DNA of 64,000 nt from Polyangiaceae bacterium. Its GTDB lineage: Bacteria > Myxococcota_A > Polyangia > Polyangiales > Polyangiaceae. The position numbers were made by a program, and so were the translations under genes. Below are positions 46,185 to 54,337 of this stretch, in pieces. Numbering within the stretch: position 1 is the first letter of the stretch; every line of letters begins with the position of its first letter. The notes beneath the pieces were generated by a model. It had not been told where the DNA came from and did not search any database. It saw nothing but the letters and a program-made list of their open reading frames with translations. The stretch lies in contig JADJYE010000033.1 in the NCBI GenBank assembly GCA_016719945.1, forward strand, positions 248,001-312,000. The letters are read 5' to 3'.

Positions 46185-47375
46185 GGCGGTCGAAACGCGG
46201 TCACCATCGCGAAGGCGGTGGAGTTATGGCCGCGGCGGGGCCGCGGCGGGGCCGGTGGGCGGCCGAAACGCGGTCACCATGGCGAAGGCGGTGGAGTTAT
46301 GGCCGCGGCGGGGCCGGTGGGGCCGATGGCGGCCGAAACGCGGTCACCATCGCGAAGGCGGTGGAGTTATGGCCGCGGTGGGGCCGCGGCGGGGCCGCGG
46401 CGGGGCCGGTGGGCGGCCGAAACGCGGTCACCATCGCGAAGGCGGTGGAGTTATGGCCGCGGTGGGGCCGCGGCGGGGCCGATGGCGGCCGAAACGCGGT
46501 CACCATCGCGAAGGCGGTGGAGTTATGGCCGCGGTGGGGCCGCGGCGGGGCCGCGGCGGGGCCGGTGGCGGCCGAAACGCGGTCACCATGGCGAAGGCGG
46601 TGGAGTCATGGCCGGGGTGGGGCCGCGGTGGGGCCGCGGTGGGGCCGGTGGGCGGCCGAAACGCGGTCACCATGGCGAAGGCTTTGGAGTTATGGCCGCG
46701 GTGGGGCCGCGGCGGGGCCGGTGGGCGGCCGAAACGCGGTCACCATGGCGAAGGCGGTGGAGTTATGGCCGCGGTGGGGCCGCGGCGGGGCCGATGGCGG
46801 CCGAAACGCGGTCACCATGGCGAAGGCGGTGGAGTCATGGCCGGGGTGGGGCCGCGGTGGGGCCGCGGTGGGGCCGGTGGGCGGCCGAAACGCGGTCACC
46901 ATGGCGAAGGCCTTGGAGTTATGGCCGCGGTGGGGCCGCGGCGGGGCCGGTGGGCGGCCGAAACGCGGTCACCATGGCGAAGGCGGTGGAGTTATGGCCG
47001 CGGTGGGGCCGCGGCGGGGCCGGTGGGCGGCCGAAACGCGGTCACCATGGCGAAGGCGGTGGAGTTATGGCCGCGGCGGGGCCGGTGGGCGGCCGCAACG
47101 GGGGCACCTTCGCGAAGGCGGTGGAGTTATGGCCGCGGCCCGCCGCGCCCGCGGGCGGGGGGCGGCCGGTGGGCGGCCGAAACGCGGTCACCATGGCGAA
47201 GGCGGTGGAGTTATGGCCGCGGTGGGGCCGCGGCGGGGGGCGGCCGGTGGGTGGCCGAAACGCGGTCACCACCGCGAAGGCGGTGGAGTTATGGCCGCGG
47301 TGGGGCCGCGGTGGGGCCGGTGGGCGGCCGAAACGCGGTCACCACCGCGAAGGCGGTGGAGTTATGGCCGGGGCC
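46185..47375. repeat. array of 16 tandem GC-rich repeats (unit about 73 nt)
   Basis: Sixteen copies of a core of about 45 nt that begins GCGGCCGAAACGCGGTCACC, continues with ATSGCGAAGGCGGTGGAG and ends TTATGGCCGCGG. Core starts (the cgaaacg position) are 46191, 46264, 46334, 46418, 46490, 46573, 46657, 46730, 46802, 46886, 46959, 47032, 47094, 47178, 47256 and 47329. Spacings are mostly 73 or 84 nt, once 62; the difference of 11 nt matches a GGGGCCGCGGC sub-repeat. Each core is bounded by GCGGCC and GGCCGC inverted ends. It fills the gap between the hydrolase and GT2 genes, which converge here. All three + frames are open, as expected from low complexity, and I see no coding signal. Confidence 0.9.
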
Positions 47376-47453
47376 CGCCGCGCCCGGGGCCGATGCGGGG
47401 CCCGGGGGGCGGCGAGCGCGCTACCGACGCCGCGGTCGGGGTGCCCCCGACCC

Positions 47454-48563
47454 CTACGACAGCGCCTCGTCGTTGAAGCCCTCGCGGCGCACTGGCATCG
47501 GCCGGTGCTCGCCACGGATGGGCAGATCGCTCAGGCGCAGCCGCTTCTGGTGCAGGTAGGTGAGGTACTCGCCGATGAAGCCGGTCGAGAAGAACTGCAG
47601 CCCGAGCAGCATGCACATCGTGCCGAACAGGAGCAGCGGTCGGTCCCCGATCTTGTACCCCTGGAGCCAGAGCACGGTGAGGTACAGGTTCACGAGCAGG
47701 CCGATGGTCCCCATCGCGAGCCCGATCGCCCCGAAGAAGTGCATCGGCCGGCGCGAGTATTTCGTGAGGAACGCGATGCTGAGCAGGTCGAAGGACCCGC
47801 GCATGATGCGCTCGAGCCCATAGCGGGACTTGCCGTGCTTGCGCGAGTGATGGGTCACCGGGACCTCGGTCACCTTGAACCCCTCCCACGCGGCGAGCGC
47901 GGGGATGAAGCGGAAGAGGTCGGCGTAGATCGGGACCGTGGTGATGACGTCGCGGCTGAACGCTTTGAAGCCGCAGTTCATGTCGTGGAGCTTCACGCCG
48001 GTGACCCACCGCACCGTCGCGTTGAAGATGCGCGTGAGCACGAGGCGGTTCGCGGGGTCGAGGCGCTTCACCTTCCAGCCGACCACGACGTCGTTCCCGT
48101 CGTCGACCGCCTTGATGAAGTTGGGGAGCTCGGCCGGGTCGTCTTGCAGGTCGGCGTCCATCATCATCACGATGTCGCCTCGCGCGCGGCTGAAGCCGGC
48201 GGTGAGCGCCATCGCCTTGCCGAAGTTCTTCCTGAGCCGCACCGCCCGCACCCGAGGGTTGTCGTCCGACAGGGTGCCCATCACCCGCCACGAGTCGTCG
48301 GTCGAGCCGTCGTCGACGAAAATGAGCTCGTAGTCCTCCTTGCCCTCGAGCGCGGTGGCGATGCGCTGCGCCAGCTCTGGCAGGCTCTCGGACTCGTTCA
48401 GCGCCGGGATGACGATCGAGATGCGCGGACGCCCCGCGACCGACGCGAGCGGAGCGCCGAGCGCGACGGCGCGCGCGGCGGCCTCGATCGACCGATCGAC
48501 GTTCGGCTCCAGACCCTCTTCTTGTTCCGCGAGCCCGAGCTCGGGCGAGCGCACGCTTTCCAC
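47454..48563 (-). CDS. GT2 polyisoprenyl-phosphate glycosyltransferase with two C-terminal TM helices
   Basis: A 369-residue DPM1/GtrB-like enzyme that transfers a sugar from a nucleotide donor to undecaprenyl phosphate. PRISIVIPALNESESLPELA opens the GT-A fold; YELIFVDDGSTDDSWRVM and IVMMMDADLQDDPAELP hold the Asp/DxD motifs; GVKLHDMNCGFKAFSRDV and VTHHSRKHGKSRYGLERI are family hallmarks. Two helices follow (AIGLAMGTIGLLVNLYLTVL and the LLLFGTMCMLLGLQFFSTGF region). GTG at 48563 is chosen; an ATG at 48602 is possible. Its end abuts the repeat array. Confidence 0.92.
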   Translation of the reverse strand: MESVRSPELGLAEQEEGLEPNVDRSIEAAARAVALGAPLASVAGRPRISIVIPALNESESLPELAQRIATALEGKEDYELIFVDDGSTDDSWRVMGTLSDDNPRVRAVRLRKNFGKAMALTAGFSRARGDIVMMMDADLQDDPAELPNFIKAVDDGNDVVVGWKVKRLDPANRLVLTRIFNATVRWVTGVKLHDMNCGFKAFSRDVITTVPIYADLFRFIPALAAWEGFKVTEVPVTHHSRKHGKSRYGLERIMRGSFDLLSIAFLTKYSRRPMHFFGAIGLAMGTIGLLVNLYLTVLWLQGYKIGDRPLLLFGTMCMLLGLQFFSTGFIGEYLTYLHQKRLRLSDLPIRGEHRPMPVRREGFNDEALS

Positions 48564-48672
48564 GCGGACAAAGGCTAGTCTTCTGCCCGCGATCGTACAC
48601 ATTCTTTTCAAACAAACCGTCGTGGTCGTAAGGTGCGCGAGCGCACGTTCGTTTGTCCCAGGAGGAGGCTCC

Positions 48673-49428
48673 ATGCTGCGGTTCGCTTTTGCTTCTGTCG
48701 CCATCAGTGCCGTCGGCTCGCTCGCTCTGGCGGGCTGTCCCAGCTCGAGCTCCACGTACGAGTGCCCCCCTGGGCAGTACTGGGACCAGAACGCCGGGAT
48801 GTGCACGGGAGGCGGGGGCTACCAGCCTTGCGCGCCGGGCATGGTCATGGGCCCCCAGGGCTGCATGGCCCAGCAGCAGTGCCCCCCCGGGCAGGTCTTC
48901 AACGGACAGATGTGCGTGCAGCAGGGCGGCGCGCCCCAGTGCCCCGCCGGCCAGCAGTGGAACGGCCAGCAGTGTGTCGGCCAGCAGGGCGGCATCCTGG
49001 GGACGCCGGCCGCTTGCTCGCCCGCCCAGCCGGTCGACGCGGCGACGGCCGCCGCGGTCGGTCAGCCCTTGGCCTTCCTCGGACAGCAGCAGGCTCCCGG
49101 CGCGAAGCCGGTCGGCAGCATCCTGGCCGGCAACTTCCAGGCGGGGCAGTGCCTGGAGATGCAGGTCACGTTGAACGCCGGCAAGTGCTACACGGTCGTC
49201 GGCGTCGGCGCGCAGGGCCAAGAGGTCGATGTCCTGCTGACCCCCGGCATCCCGAGCCCCATCCCGTTGCCCCCCCTCGCGCAGGACAACAGCTCCGGCC
49301 CGATGGCGGTGCTCGGCGGCGGCGGAAACTGCTTCAAGAACCCCTCGCCGTTCCCTGGGCCCGCGAAGATGGTCCTCAAGGTCAGCTCTGGGCAGGGCAT
49401 GGCCGCAGCGCAGCTGTACGAGAAGTGA
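48673..49428 (+). CDS. Cys-patterned lipoprotein with CPxGQ modules
   Basis: A 251-residue lipoprotein: MLRFAFASVAISAVGSLALA then GC is the signal (LALAGC), preceded by an AGGAGGAGG ribosome binding site. After a Ser linker there are four short repeats of the form C-x-x-G-...-C (CPPGQYWDQNAGMC, CAPGMVMGPQGC, CPPGQVFNGQMC, CPAGQQWNGQQC), then a globular beta-rich domain (VTLNAGKCYTVVGVGAQGQE, MVLKVSSGQGMAAAQLYEK). The Cys motifs may form disulfides outside the cell. No known domain. Divergent from the GT2 gene; the space between is AT-richer and probably holds both promoters. Confidence 0.82.
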   Translation: MLRFAFASVAISAVGSLALAGCPSSSSTYECPPGQYWDQNAGMCTGGGGYQPCAPGMVMGPQGCMAQQQCPPGQVFNGQMCVQQGGAPQCPAGQQWNGQQCVGQQGGILGTPAACSPAQPVDAATAAAVGQPLAFLGQQQAPGAKPVGSILAGNFQAGQCLEMQVTLNAGKCYTVVGVGAQGQEVDVLLTPGIPSPIPLPPLAQDNSSGPMAVLGGGGNCFKNPSPFPGPAKMVLKVSSGQGMAAAQLYEK

Positions 49429-49443
49429 TCCGCTCGCCCGGGT

Positions 49444-49473
49444 AGCGACGCCGGCCGTGACGCCGGCGTTGCT
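49444..49473 (+). terminator. strong hairpin after the lipoprotein gene
   Basis: Arms AGCGACGCCGGC and GCCGGCGTTGCT (12 bp with one G-T wobble) around a 6-nt loop (cgtgac), 16 nt after the stop codon of the lipoprotein gene and 33 nt before yebC. Probable intrinsic terminator, although no T-run follows. Confidence 0.55.
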
Positions 49474-49505
49474 TCGGGGGTGCCGCCCGGGTAGTAGGTC
49501 GTGCC

Positions 49506-50258
49506 ATGAGCGGCCACTCCAAATGGGCCACGATCAAGCACAAAAAGGGCGCGCTGGACGCGAAGCGCGGCAAGCTGTTCACCAAGCTCATCAAAGAGCT
49601 GACGGTGGCGGCCCGCATGGGGGGCGGCGATCCGGGGGGTAACCCACGGCTTCGCAAGGCCATCTCCGATGCGAAGGCGCAGTCGATGCCGAACGACACG
49701 ATCAACCGTGCCGTGAAGCGCGGCACCGGTGAGCTCGAAGGCGCGGCCTACGAAGAGCTGCTCTACGAGGGCACGGGCCCCGGCGGCACGCTCTTCATCG
49801 CTGACGTAATGACCGACAACCGCAACCGCACCGTCGCGGAGATCCGGAAGATCTTCGAGCGGCACAGCGGGGTGCTCGGCGGCGGCGGCACGGCGGCGTG
49901 GGCCTTCGATCGCAAGGGCCTGATCCTCGTCCCGAAGCCCAGCGCCACCGAAGACCAGCTGATGGACGTCGCGGTCGGCGCTGGCGCCGACGACTATAGC
50001 GACGCCGGCGAAGACTGGCAGATCCTCTCGGACCCCAGCGCGCTCGATCCGGTGATCAAGGCGCTCGAGGCCGCGAAGATCACGCCCAAGTCGTCGAACC
50101 TGGCGTGGATGCCGAAGAACAAGCGCGACGTCTCGGGGCGCGAAGCCGAGCTGTGCCTCAACCTCGCCGACGCGCTCGACGATCACGACGACGTGCAGAA
50201 CGTGTTCGCTGATTTCGACGTGTCCGACGAGGAGCTGGCGCGGATCGCCGGTGCCTGA
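49506..50258 (+). CDS. yebC: YebC/PmpR (TACO1) family protein
   Basis: A 250-residue cytosolic protein beginning MSGHSKWATIKHKKGALDAK, the invariant family start, then GNPRLRKAISDAKAQSMPND and YEGTGPGGTLFIADVMTDNR. These proteins were described as transcription regulators; several, including bacterial YebC and mitochondrial TACO1, help ribosomes translate difficult, notably Pro-rich, stretches. Length is normal. Often next to ruvC, which is absent here. It ends 1 nt before the GTG of fdhD, so the two are in one operon. Confidence 0.96.
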   Translation: MSGHSKWATIKHKKGALDAKRGKLFTKLIKELTVAARMGGGDPGGNPRLRKAISDAKAQSMPNDTINRAVKRGTGELEGAAYEELLYEGTGPGGTLFIADVMTDNRNRTVAEIRKIFERHSGVLGGGGTAAWAFDRKGLILVPKPSATEDQLMDVAVGAGADDYSDAGEDWQILSDPSALDPVIKALEAAKITPKSSNLAWMPKNKRDVSGREAELCLNLADALDDHDDVQNVFADFDVSDEELARIAGA

Positions 50259-51068
50259 GTGACGATGTCGAGTCGGCTCCCGGTCCTCGGCTACGCCGGG
50301 GCCGAGAGCGCCGCGCGCGACGACGACGTCGCGCGCGAGGAGCCGCTCGAGATCCAGGTCGGCGGGGTCGCGGTGGCGGTGGTGATGCGGACCCCTGGGC
50401 ATGACCAGGAGCTCGCCGTCGGCTTCCTGGTGACCGAGCGTGTCGTCGCCTCTGCGGCCGACGTCGTGTCGGCTCGCCACTGCACCACGGTCAGCCGACC
50501 CGAGGCCGAGGAGAACGTCATGCGCGTCGTGCTGCGCGAGGGGGTCGACGTCCCCTTCGAGCGCCTGCGGCGGAGCACGTACGCGAGCTCCAGCTGCGGC
50601 GTGTGCGGCAAGGCGACGATCGAGGCGGCGATGGCGACCGGCGCGCCCCTCGGAGGGACACTGCGCGTCGCCGCGAGCGTGCTCTACCAGCTGCCCGCGA
50701 AGCTGCGCGCAGGCCAGGGCACGTTCGACGTGACCGGCGGGCTGCACGCGGCCGCGCTCTTCGACGAGCGAGGCGAGCTGTCCATCGTCCGCGAGGACGT
50801 GGGTCGTCACAACGCCGTCGATAAGGTCATCGGCGCCCGGCTCATGGCCGGCGCCGGGTTCGACCGCGCCGTGCTCCTCGTCTCGGGTCGCGTGAGCTTC
50901 GAGATCGTCCAGAAGGCCGTGGCCGCAGGCGTCGCGCTCGTCGCTGGGATCTCCGCGCCGACCTCGCTCGCCGTGGAGGCCGCGCGCGCGCTCGGCGTCA
51001 CCGTCGTCGGCTTCCTTCGCGGCGAGACCATGAACGTGTACGCAGGGGAAGAGCGCGTCTCCGGCTGA
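50259..51068 (+). CDS. fdhD: formate dehydrogenase accessory sulfurtransferase FdhD
   Basis: FdhD transfers sulfur from IscS to the molybdenum cofactor to activate formate dehydrogenase. The 269-residue protein has TPGHDQELAVGFLVTERVV, the cysteine pair SSSCGVCGKATIEA (Cys113, Cys116) in the swinging loop, FDVTGGLHAAALFDERGEL and REDVGRHNAVDKVIGARL, all canonical. GTG at 50259 or ATG at 50265. No formate dehydrogenase or moco gene is in the window. Confidence 0.96.
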   Translation: MTMSSRLPVLGYAGAESAARDDDVAREEPLEIQVGGVAVAVVMRTPGHDQELAVGFLVTERVVASAADVVSARHCTTVSRPEAEENVMRVVLREGVDVPFERLRRSTYASSSCGVCGKATIEAAMATGAPLGGTLRVAASVLYQLPAKLRAGQGTFDVTGGLHAAALFDERGELSIVREDVGRHNAVDKVIGARLMAGAGFDRAVLLVSGRVSFEIVQKAVAAGVALVAGISAPTSLAVEAARALGVTVVGFLRGETMNVYAGEERVSG

Positions 51069-51091
51069 CGAGATATGCTGCGCCTGGGCTG

Positions 51092-52069
51092 ATGCACGAC
51101 GCTCACATCCACCGCTACTTCGAGGTGCACGGCGCGCATCGGGTCGACGTCGTCTCGTCGCGCGAGCGACGCACGTGGGCGGTGGTGGCGCTCACGGCCG
51201 CGATGATGGTGGCCGAGCTCGTCGTTGGCTCGTGGACCGGCTCGCTCGCCCTGCTCGCCGACGGCGTCCACATGGCGACCCACGTCGGCGCGATCGGGCT
51301 CACCGCCGTGGCCTATGGGCTCGCGCGCCGGTGGGCTCGCCACGAGGCCTTCACGTTCGGCACGGGGAAGGTCTATTCGCTCGCCGGCTACACCAGCGCG
51401 CTCGCGCTCGCCGCGGCCGCCGCGTGGATGTGCGTCGAGGCGGTGCTCCGCATGGTGAGCCCCGAGGCGATCCACTTCGGCGAGGCGCTCCCCGTCGCGG
51501 TGCTCGGGCTGGTGGTGAACCTCGCGTCGGCGAAGCTGCTGCATGCCGGGCACGACCACGGGCACGCGGAGAAGGACAGCGGGCACGCGCACGACCACGA
51601 CCACGACCACGCCAAGAGCGCACACGACCACGATCCAAACCTTCGCGCCGCGTATCTGCACGTCATCGCCGACGCCCTGACCAGCGTCCTCGCGATCGCA
51701 GCGCTGCTCGCCGGTCGCTACTTCGGGCTCACCATCCTCGACCCCGTGATGGGCATCGTGGGCGGTGTCGTCATCCTCCGCTGGTCGTGGGGCCTGTGCA
51801 AATCTGCGGCGCGCCAGTTGCTCGACGTCGCGCCCTCGCTCGCCGACACGAAGCTCATCCGCGAGCACCTCGAGGCGATCGACGACGTGCGCGTGGCCGA
51901 CCTGCACCTGTGGGAGCTCGGCCCTGGCGAGCGTGGCTGCATCGTGAAGATCATCTCGAGCGAGCCGCGCAGCGCAAAGTTCTATCGCGACGCCATCAAG
52001 TCCAAGGTCCCCATCTCGCACCTGACCGTCGAGGTCCACCGCTGCGAGGACGAGCACTGCGCGTCTTGA
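51092..52069 (+). CDS. CDF metal-cation exporter, DmeF type with His-rich loop
   Basis: A 325-residue inner-membrane cation diffusion facilitator. It has six helices, the first two with the metal site LLADGVHMATH and the later LHVIADALTSVLAI (HxxxD, HxxxD pattern). The cytoplasmic His-rich loop (HDHGHAEKDSGHAHDHDHDH then AKSAHDHDP) binds metal. The N-terminus MHDAHIHRYFEVHGAHR and overall order match DmeF (cobalt/nickel export), though zinc is also possible. The C-terminal domain is ferredoxin-like (VRVADLHLWELGPGERGC). It starts 23 nt after fdhD and its stop codon overlaps a palindrome upstream of the next gene. Confidence 0.92.
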   Translation: MHDAHIHRYFEVHGAHRVDVVSSRERRTWAVVALTAAMMVAELVVGSWTGSLALLADGVHMATHVGAIGLTAVAYGLARRWARHEAFTFGTGKVYSLAGYTSALALAAAAAWMCVEAVLRMVSPEAIHFGEALPVAVLGLVVNLASAKLLHAGHDHGHAEKDSGHAHDHDHDHAKSAHDHDPNLRAAYLHVIADALTSVLAIAALLAGRYFGLTILDPVMGIVGGVVILRWSWGLCKSAARQLLDVAPSLADTKLIREHLEAIDDVRVADLHLWELGPGERGCIVKIISSEPRSAKFYRDAIKSKVPISHLTVEVHRCEDEHCAS

Positions 52070-52086
52070 TGCAACTTGGTTGCATC
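52068..52086. promoter_or_regulatory. 19-bp perfect dyad, candidate metalloregulator operator
   Basis: GATGCAAC - TTG - GTTGCATC, a perfect 8-bp inverted repeat that overlaps the stop codon of the CDF gene and ends 29 nt before the ATG of the lipoprotein at 52116. The core TGCAA-N5-TTGCA recurs, with one change, before the TonB receptor at 57661. The form fits a Fur/Zur-type or similar dimeric repressor site. The identity of the regulator is inference. Confidence 0.65.
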
Positions 52087-52115
52087 TGACTCTTGGGTGT
52101 GGGAAGCACGCACCC

Positions 52116-53282
52116 ATGACAGGTCGTGCGGCGGCGGTGTTGGGGGTGTGCGGCTCGTTCATCTTCGCCGGCTGCGGAGACGACACGGGCACGGGCGGCG
52201 CCGGGGGTGAGGCCGCGAGCGGCACGGTGAAGGTGCAGATCTCCGGCGAAGAGCTGGCCACCGAAGGCTTCGGCTTTCCAACCGGCAGCGAGGTGACCAT
52301 CGCCGATGGCTGGGCGATCTCCTTCGACCACGTCTTCGTCACCGTCGGGCGCGCGTGGCTCTCTGACAACCCTGACCTCAACCCGAACGACGCCTCGCAG
52401 ACAGGGGTCGAGGTCGCCGAGGCGGTCGGGCCGTGGGCCGTGGATCTCGCCCGGCCGGGGGACGTGCCCGGCGCGGGCGGAGAGGGCACGGCACACTCGC
52501 TCGCCCTGATCGACTCGGAGAGCTTGAACGGCGGCGGTCCGCTCGCGGCCGACCGCCGCTATGCGTTCAGCTTCAGCTTCGTGCCCGCGTCCGCGTCCGC
52601 GTCGCCCGTCGGCTTCGGCGACGACCCCGACGCGCTCGCGGCGTACGACGAGGCGGTCGCTGGCGGCTACGCGGTCTATTACGTCGGCACCGCCACGTTC
52701 GTCGGCGGCAGCTGTGAGGTGTCGGACGAGACGTACGACTTCACGGCGATCCCGACGACGGTGCGCTTCCGGCTCGGCTTCGACACACCGGTCCACTACA
52801 CCAACTGCCAGAATCAGGAGAACGACGGGGAGCCGTTCGCCGACGAGGAGTACCAGCGCGGCCTCTCGATCCGCTCCGATCGACCCTCCCTGGCGCAGAT
52901 CACGGTGCACGTGGAGCACCCGTTCTACTCCGACGTGCAGCACGAGCCGGGGCTGTTCGTCGACCAGCTCGCCGCGCTGCTCGTGGGCGCCCCAGAGGGG
53001 ACCGAGCTCACGATGGAGCACCTCCAAGGGCTCGATCCGACCGGCTTCGAAGATGGGGCCGGCGAGAACCTCCCCTGGCGAGTGTGCGATGGCTCGACCC
53101 TCCCCGCCGGTACCGGCCGCGCGTTCGAGGTCGGGACCATCCCCACCGGTCCGGGGCAGGATCCAGCGGAGGGCTTCAGGGACTACCGCGACTACGTCCG
53201 CTACGTGCAGAGCACGCAGGGGCACATGAACGGCGGCGAGGGGCTCTGCTACATCGCGCGGCAGTACGACTCGCCGCGCTAG
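52116..53282 (+). CDS. lipoprotein A of a putative metal-responsive locus
   Basis: A 388-residue lipoprotein. The signal MTGRAAAVLGVCGSFIFAGC ends in the lipobox FAGC, followed by a Gly/Thr linker. Then a beta-rich domain with SEVTIADGWAISFDHVFVTV, RYAFSFSFVPASASAS, VYYVGTATFVGGSCEV and AQITVHVEHPFYSDVQH. Its layout (VTL-type strand, then inner C, then a VxVxxxxF strand) can be aligned by eye with the lipoprotein at 54338, suggesting paralogues. No known domain is recognised. A dyad sits 31 nt upstream. It is followed by a large hairpin. Confidence 0.8.
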   Translation: MTGRAAAVLGVCGSFIFAGCGDDTGTGGAGGEAASGTVKVQISGEELATEGFGFPTGSEVTIADGWAISFDHVFVTVGRAWLSDNPDLNPNDASQTGVEVAEAVGPWAVDLARPGDVPGAGGEGTAHSLALIDSESLNGGGPLAADRRYAFSFSFVPASASASPVGFGDDPDALAAYDEAVAGGYAVYYVGTATFVGGSCEVSDETYDFTAIPTTVRFRLGFDTPVHYTNCQNQENDGEPFADEEYQRGLSIRSDRPSLAQITVHVEHPFYSDVQHEPGLFVDQLAALLVGAPEGTELTMEHLQGLDPTGFEDGAGENLPWRVCDGSTLPAGTGRAFEVGTIPTGPGQDPAEGFRDYRDYVRYVQSTQGHMNGGEGLCYIARQYDSPR

Positions 53283-53338
53283 CCCGACCGGAGGTCGGAC
53301 CAGAAAGACCAAGGGGGTTGGAACATAGGTCGGGGTGA

Positions 53339-53400
53339 GGCTCGGGGATTGCCCGGCCTTCACTTGCGAGCGTGAGCGAGGGCCGGGCGAACCCCGAGCC
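53339..53400. terminator. 62-bp hairpin between convergent genes
   Basis: Left arm GGCTCGGGG-att-GCCCGGCC (53339-53358), right arm GGCCGGGC-gaa-CCCCGAGCC (53381-53400): 17 of 20 positions paired with a 3-nt internal mismatch, and an inner TCAC/GTGA stem in the 22-nt loop. It lies between the convergent lipoprotein and metallo-hydrolase genes and could end both transcripts, or be a REP-type element. Confidence 0.6.
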
Positions 53401-53417
53401 GAACCAGGGACACCCCC

Positions 53418-54269
53418 CTAGCCCTTGTCGCTCTTCGCGCTCCGCTTGCCCTTGACGAGCACGCTCTGCCCCTCGCGTGCGACGAACGAGGTCGGCATCA
53501 TGCGGCGTGCCTCGGCCTCGACGTCACGCATGTACGCGTCGTCGTGGTCGGGCTCGTGGTGGAAGATCGCGAGGCGGCGCACGTGGGCTGCCTGCGCGAG
53601 GCGGATCGCCTCCTGCCAGGTCGAGTGCCCCCAGCTCACCTTGGAGGGGAACTCGTCGTCGGAGTAGGTGCAGTCGTAGATGAGCAGGTCGGCGCCCTCG
53701 ATCAGCGCGAGGATCTGCTGATCGGGCGAGCCGATGACGTGCTCGGTGTCGGTCACGTAGCAGACCGACGCGCCGCCGTGCTCGATGCGGTAGCCCGTCG
53801 CGCCGTTCGGGTGGTTCAGCGGCGCGGTGCGCACGCGAACGCCGGTGTACAGCTCGAAGCGGTCACCGGCCCGAAAATCCTCGAAGGCCAGCTCGCCCCG
53901 CATGATCTCGAGGGGGACGGGGAAGTTGGGCTCGGCCATCTGGCCGGCCAGCACCGTGCGGATCCCGCCGAGGCTCGCTGGCAGGTGCCCGGCGAGGATG
54001 CGGAACGACCGCTTCGGATCGAACGCTGGCGTGAAGAACGGGAAGCCCTGGATGTGGTCCCAGTGGGTGTGCGAGAGCAGGATGGTCCCGCGCCTCAGAT
54101 CGCGGCTGAGGAAGCTCGCGCCGAGACCACGGATCCCGGTGCCCGCGTCGAAAATGACGTGACGCCCTGCGACCTCGAGCTCGACGCAGGACGTGTTGCC
54201 GCCATATCGAAGGTGGGTCTTCGCCGGGCACGCGATGCTGCCCCGAACACCCCAGAAGGTGATCCGCAT
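53418..54269 (-). CDS. MBL-fold metallo-hydrolase (cyclic-nucleotide phosphodiesterase/RNase Z-like)
   Basis: A 283-residue metallo-beta-lactamase-fold protein. MRITFWGVRGSIACPAKTHL is the typical start of this subgroup; RGTILLSHTHWDHIQGFPFF carries HxHxDH; the later CYVTDTEHV and AIFHHEPDHDD provide the second metal set. Such proteins are related to ElaC and cAMP/3',5'-cyclic phosphodiesterases. I chose the ATG at 54269; an upstream GTG at 54284 is in frame. Its substrate is unknown. Convergent with lipoprotein A; it has its own start region relative to lipoprotein B. Confidence 0.88.
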   Translation of the reverse strand: MRITFWGVRGSIACPAKTHLRYGGNTSCVELEVAGRHVIFDAGTGIRGLGASFLSRDLRRGTILLSHTHWDHIQGFPFFTPAFDPKRSFRILAGHLPASLGGIRTVLAGQMAEPNFPVPLEIMRGELAFEDFRAGDRFELYTGVRVRTAPLNHPNGATGYRIEHGGASVCYVTDTEHVIGSPDQQILALIEGADLLIYDCTYSDDEFPSKVSWGHSTWQEAIRLAQAAHVRRLAIFHHEPDHDDAYMRDVEAEARRMMPTSFVAREGQSVLVKGKRSAKSDKG

Positions 54270-54337
54270 GCTCTCTGGGGCCACTCGAGCCCGCGGCGGG
54301 GGAGCTTACCTGACGGCAGGGGCGGGTGCCGAGTTCC

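Noticed and set aside
46185..47375. CRISPR-like array
   Set aside because: The segments between cores are nearly identical GC-rich sub-repeats, not unique spacers, and there are no cas genes.
46128..48578. Very long open reading frames on the + strand across the repeat array, one running on antisense to the GT2 gene
   Set aside because: All three + frames are open through the repeat and the residue content is low-complexity Gly/Arg/Pro. The frame continues antisense to a clear GT2 gene. This is a composition effect, not a gene.
52068..52086. Rho-independent terminator for the CDF gene
   Set aside because: The palindrome is short, has a 3-nt centre and no T-run, and overlaps the stop codon; a matching site before the TonB receptor favours an operator.
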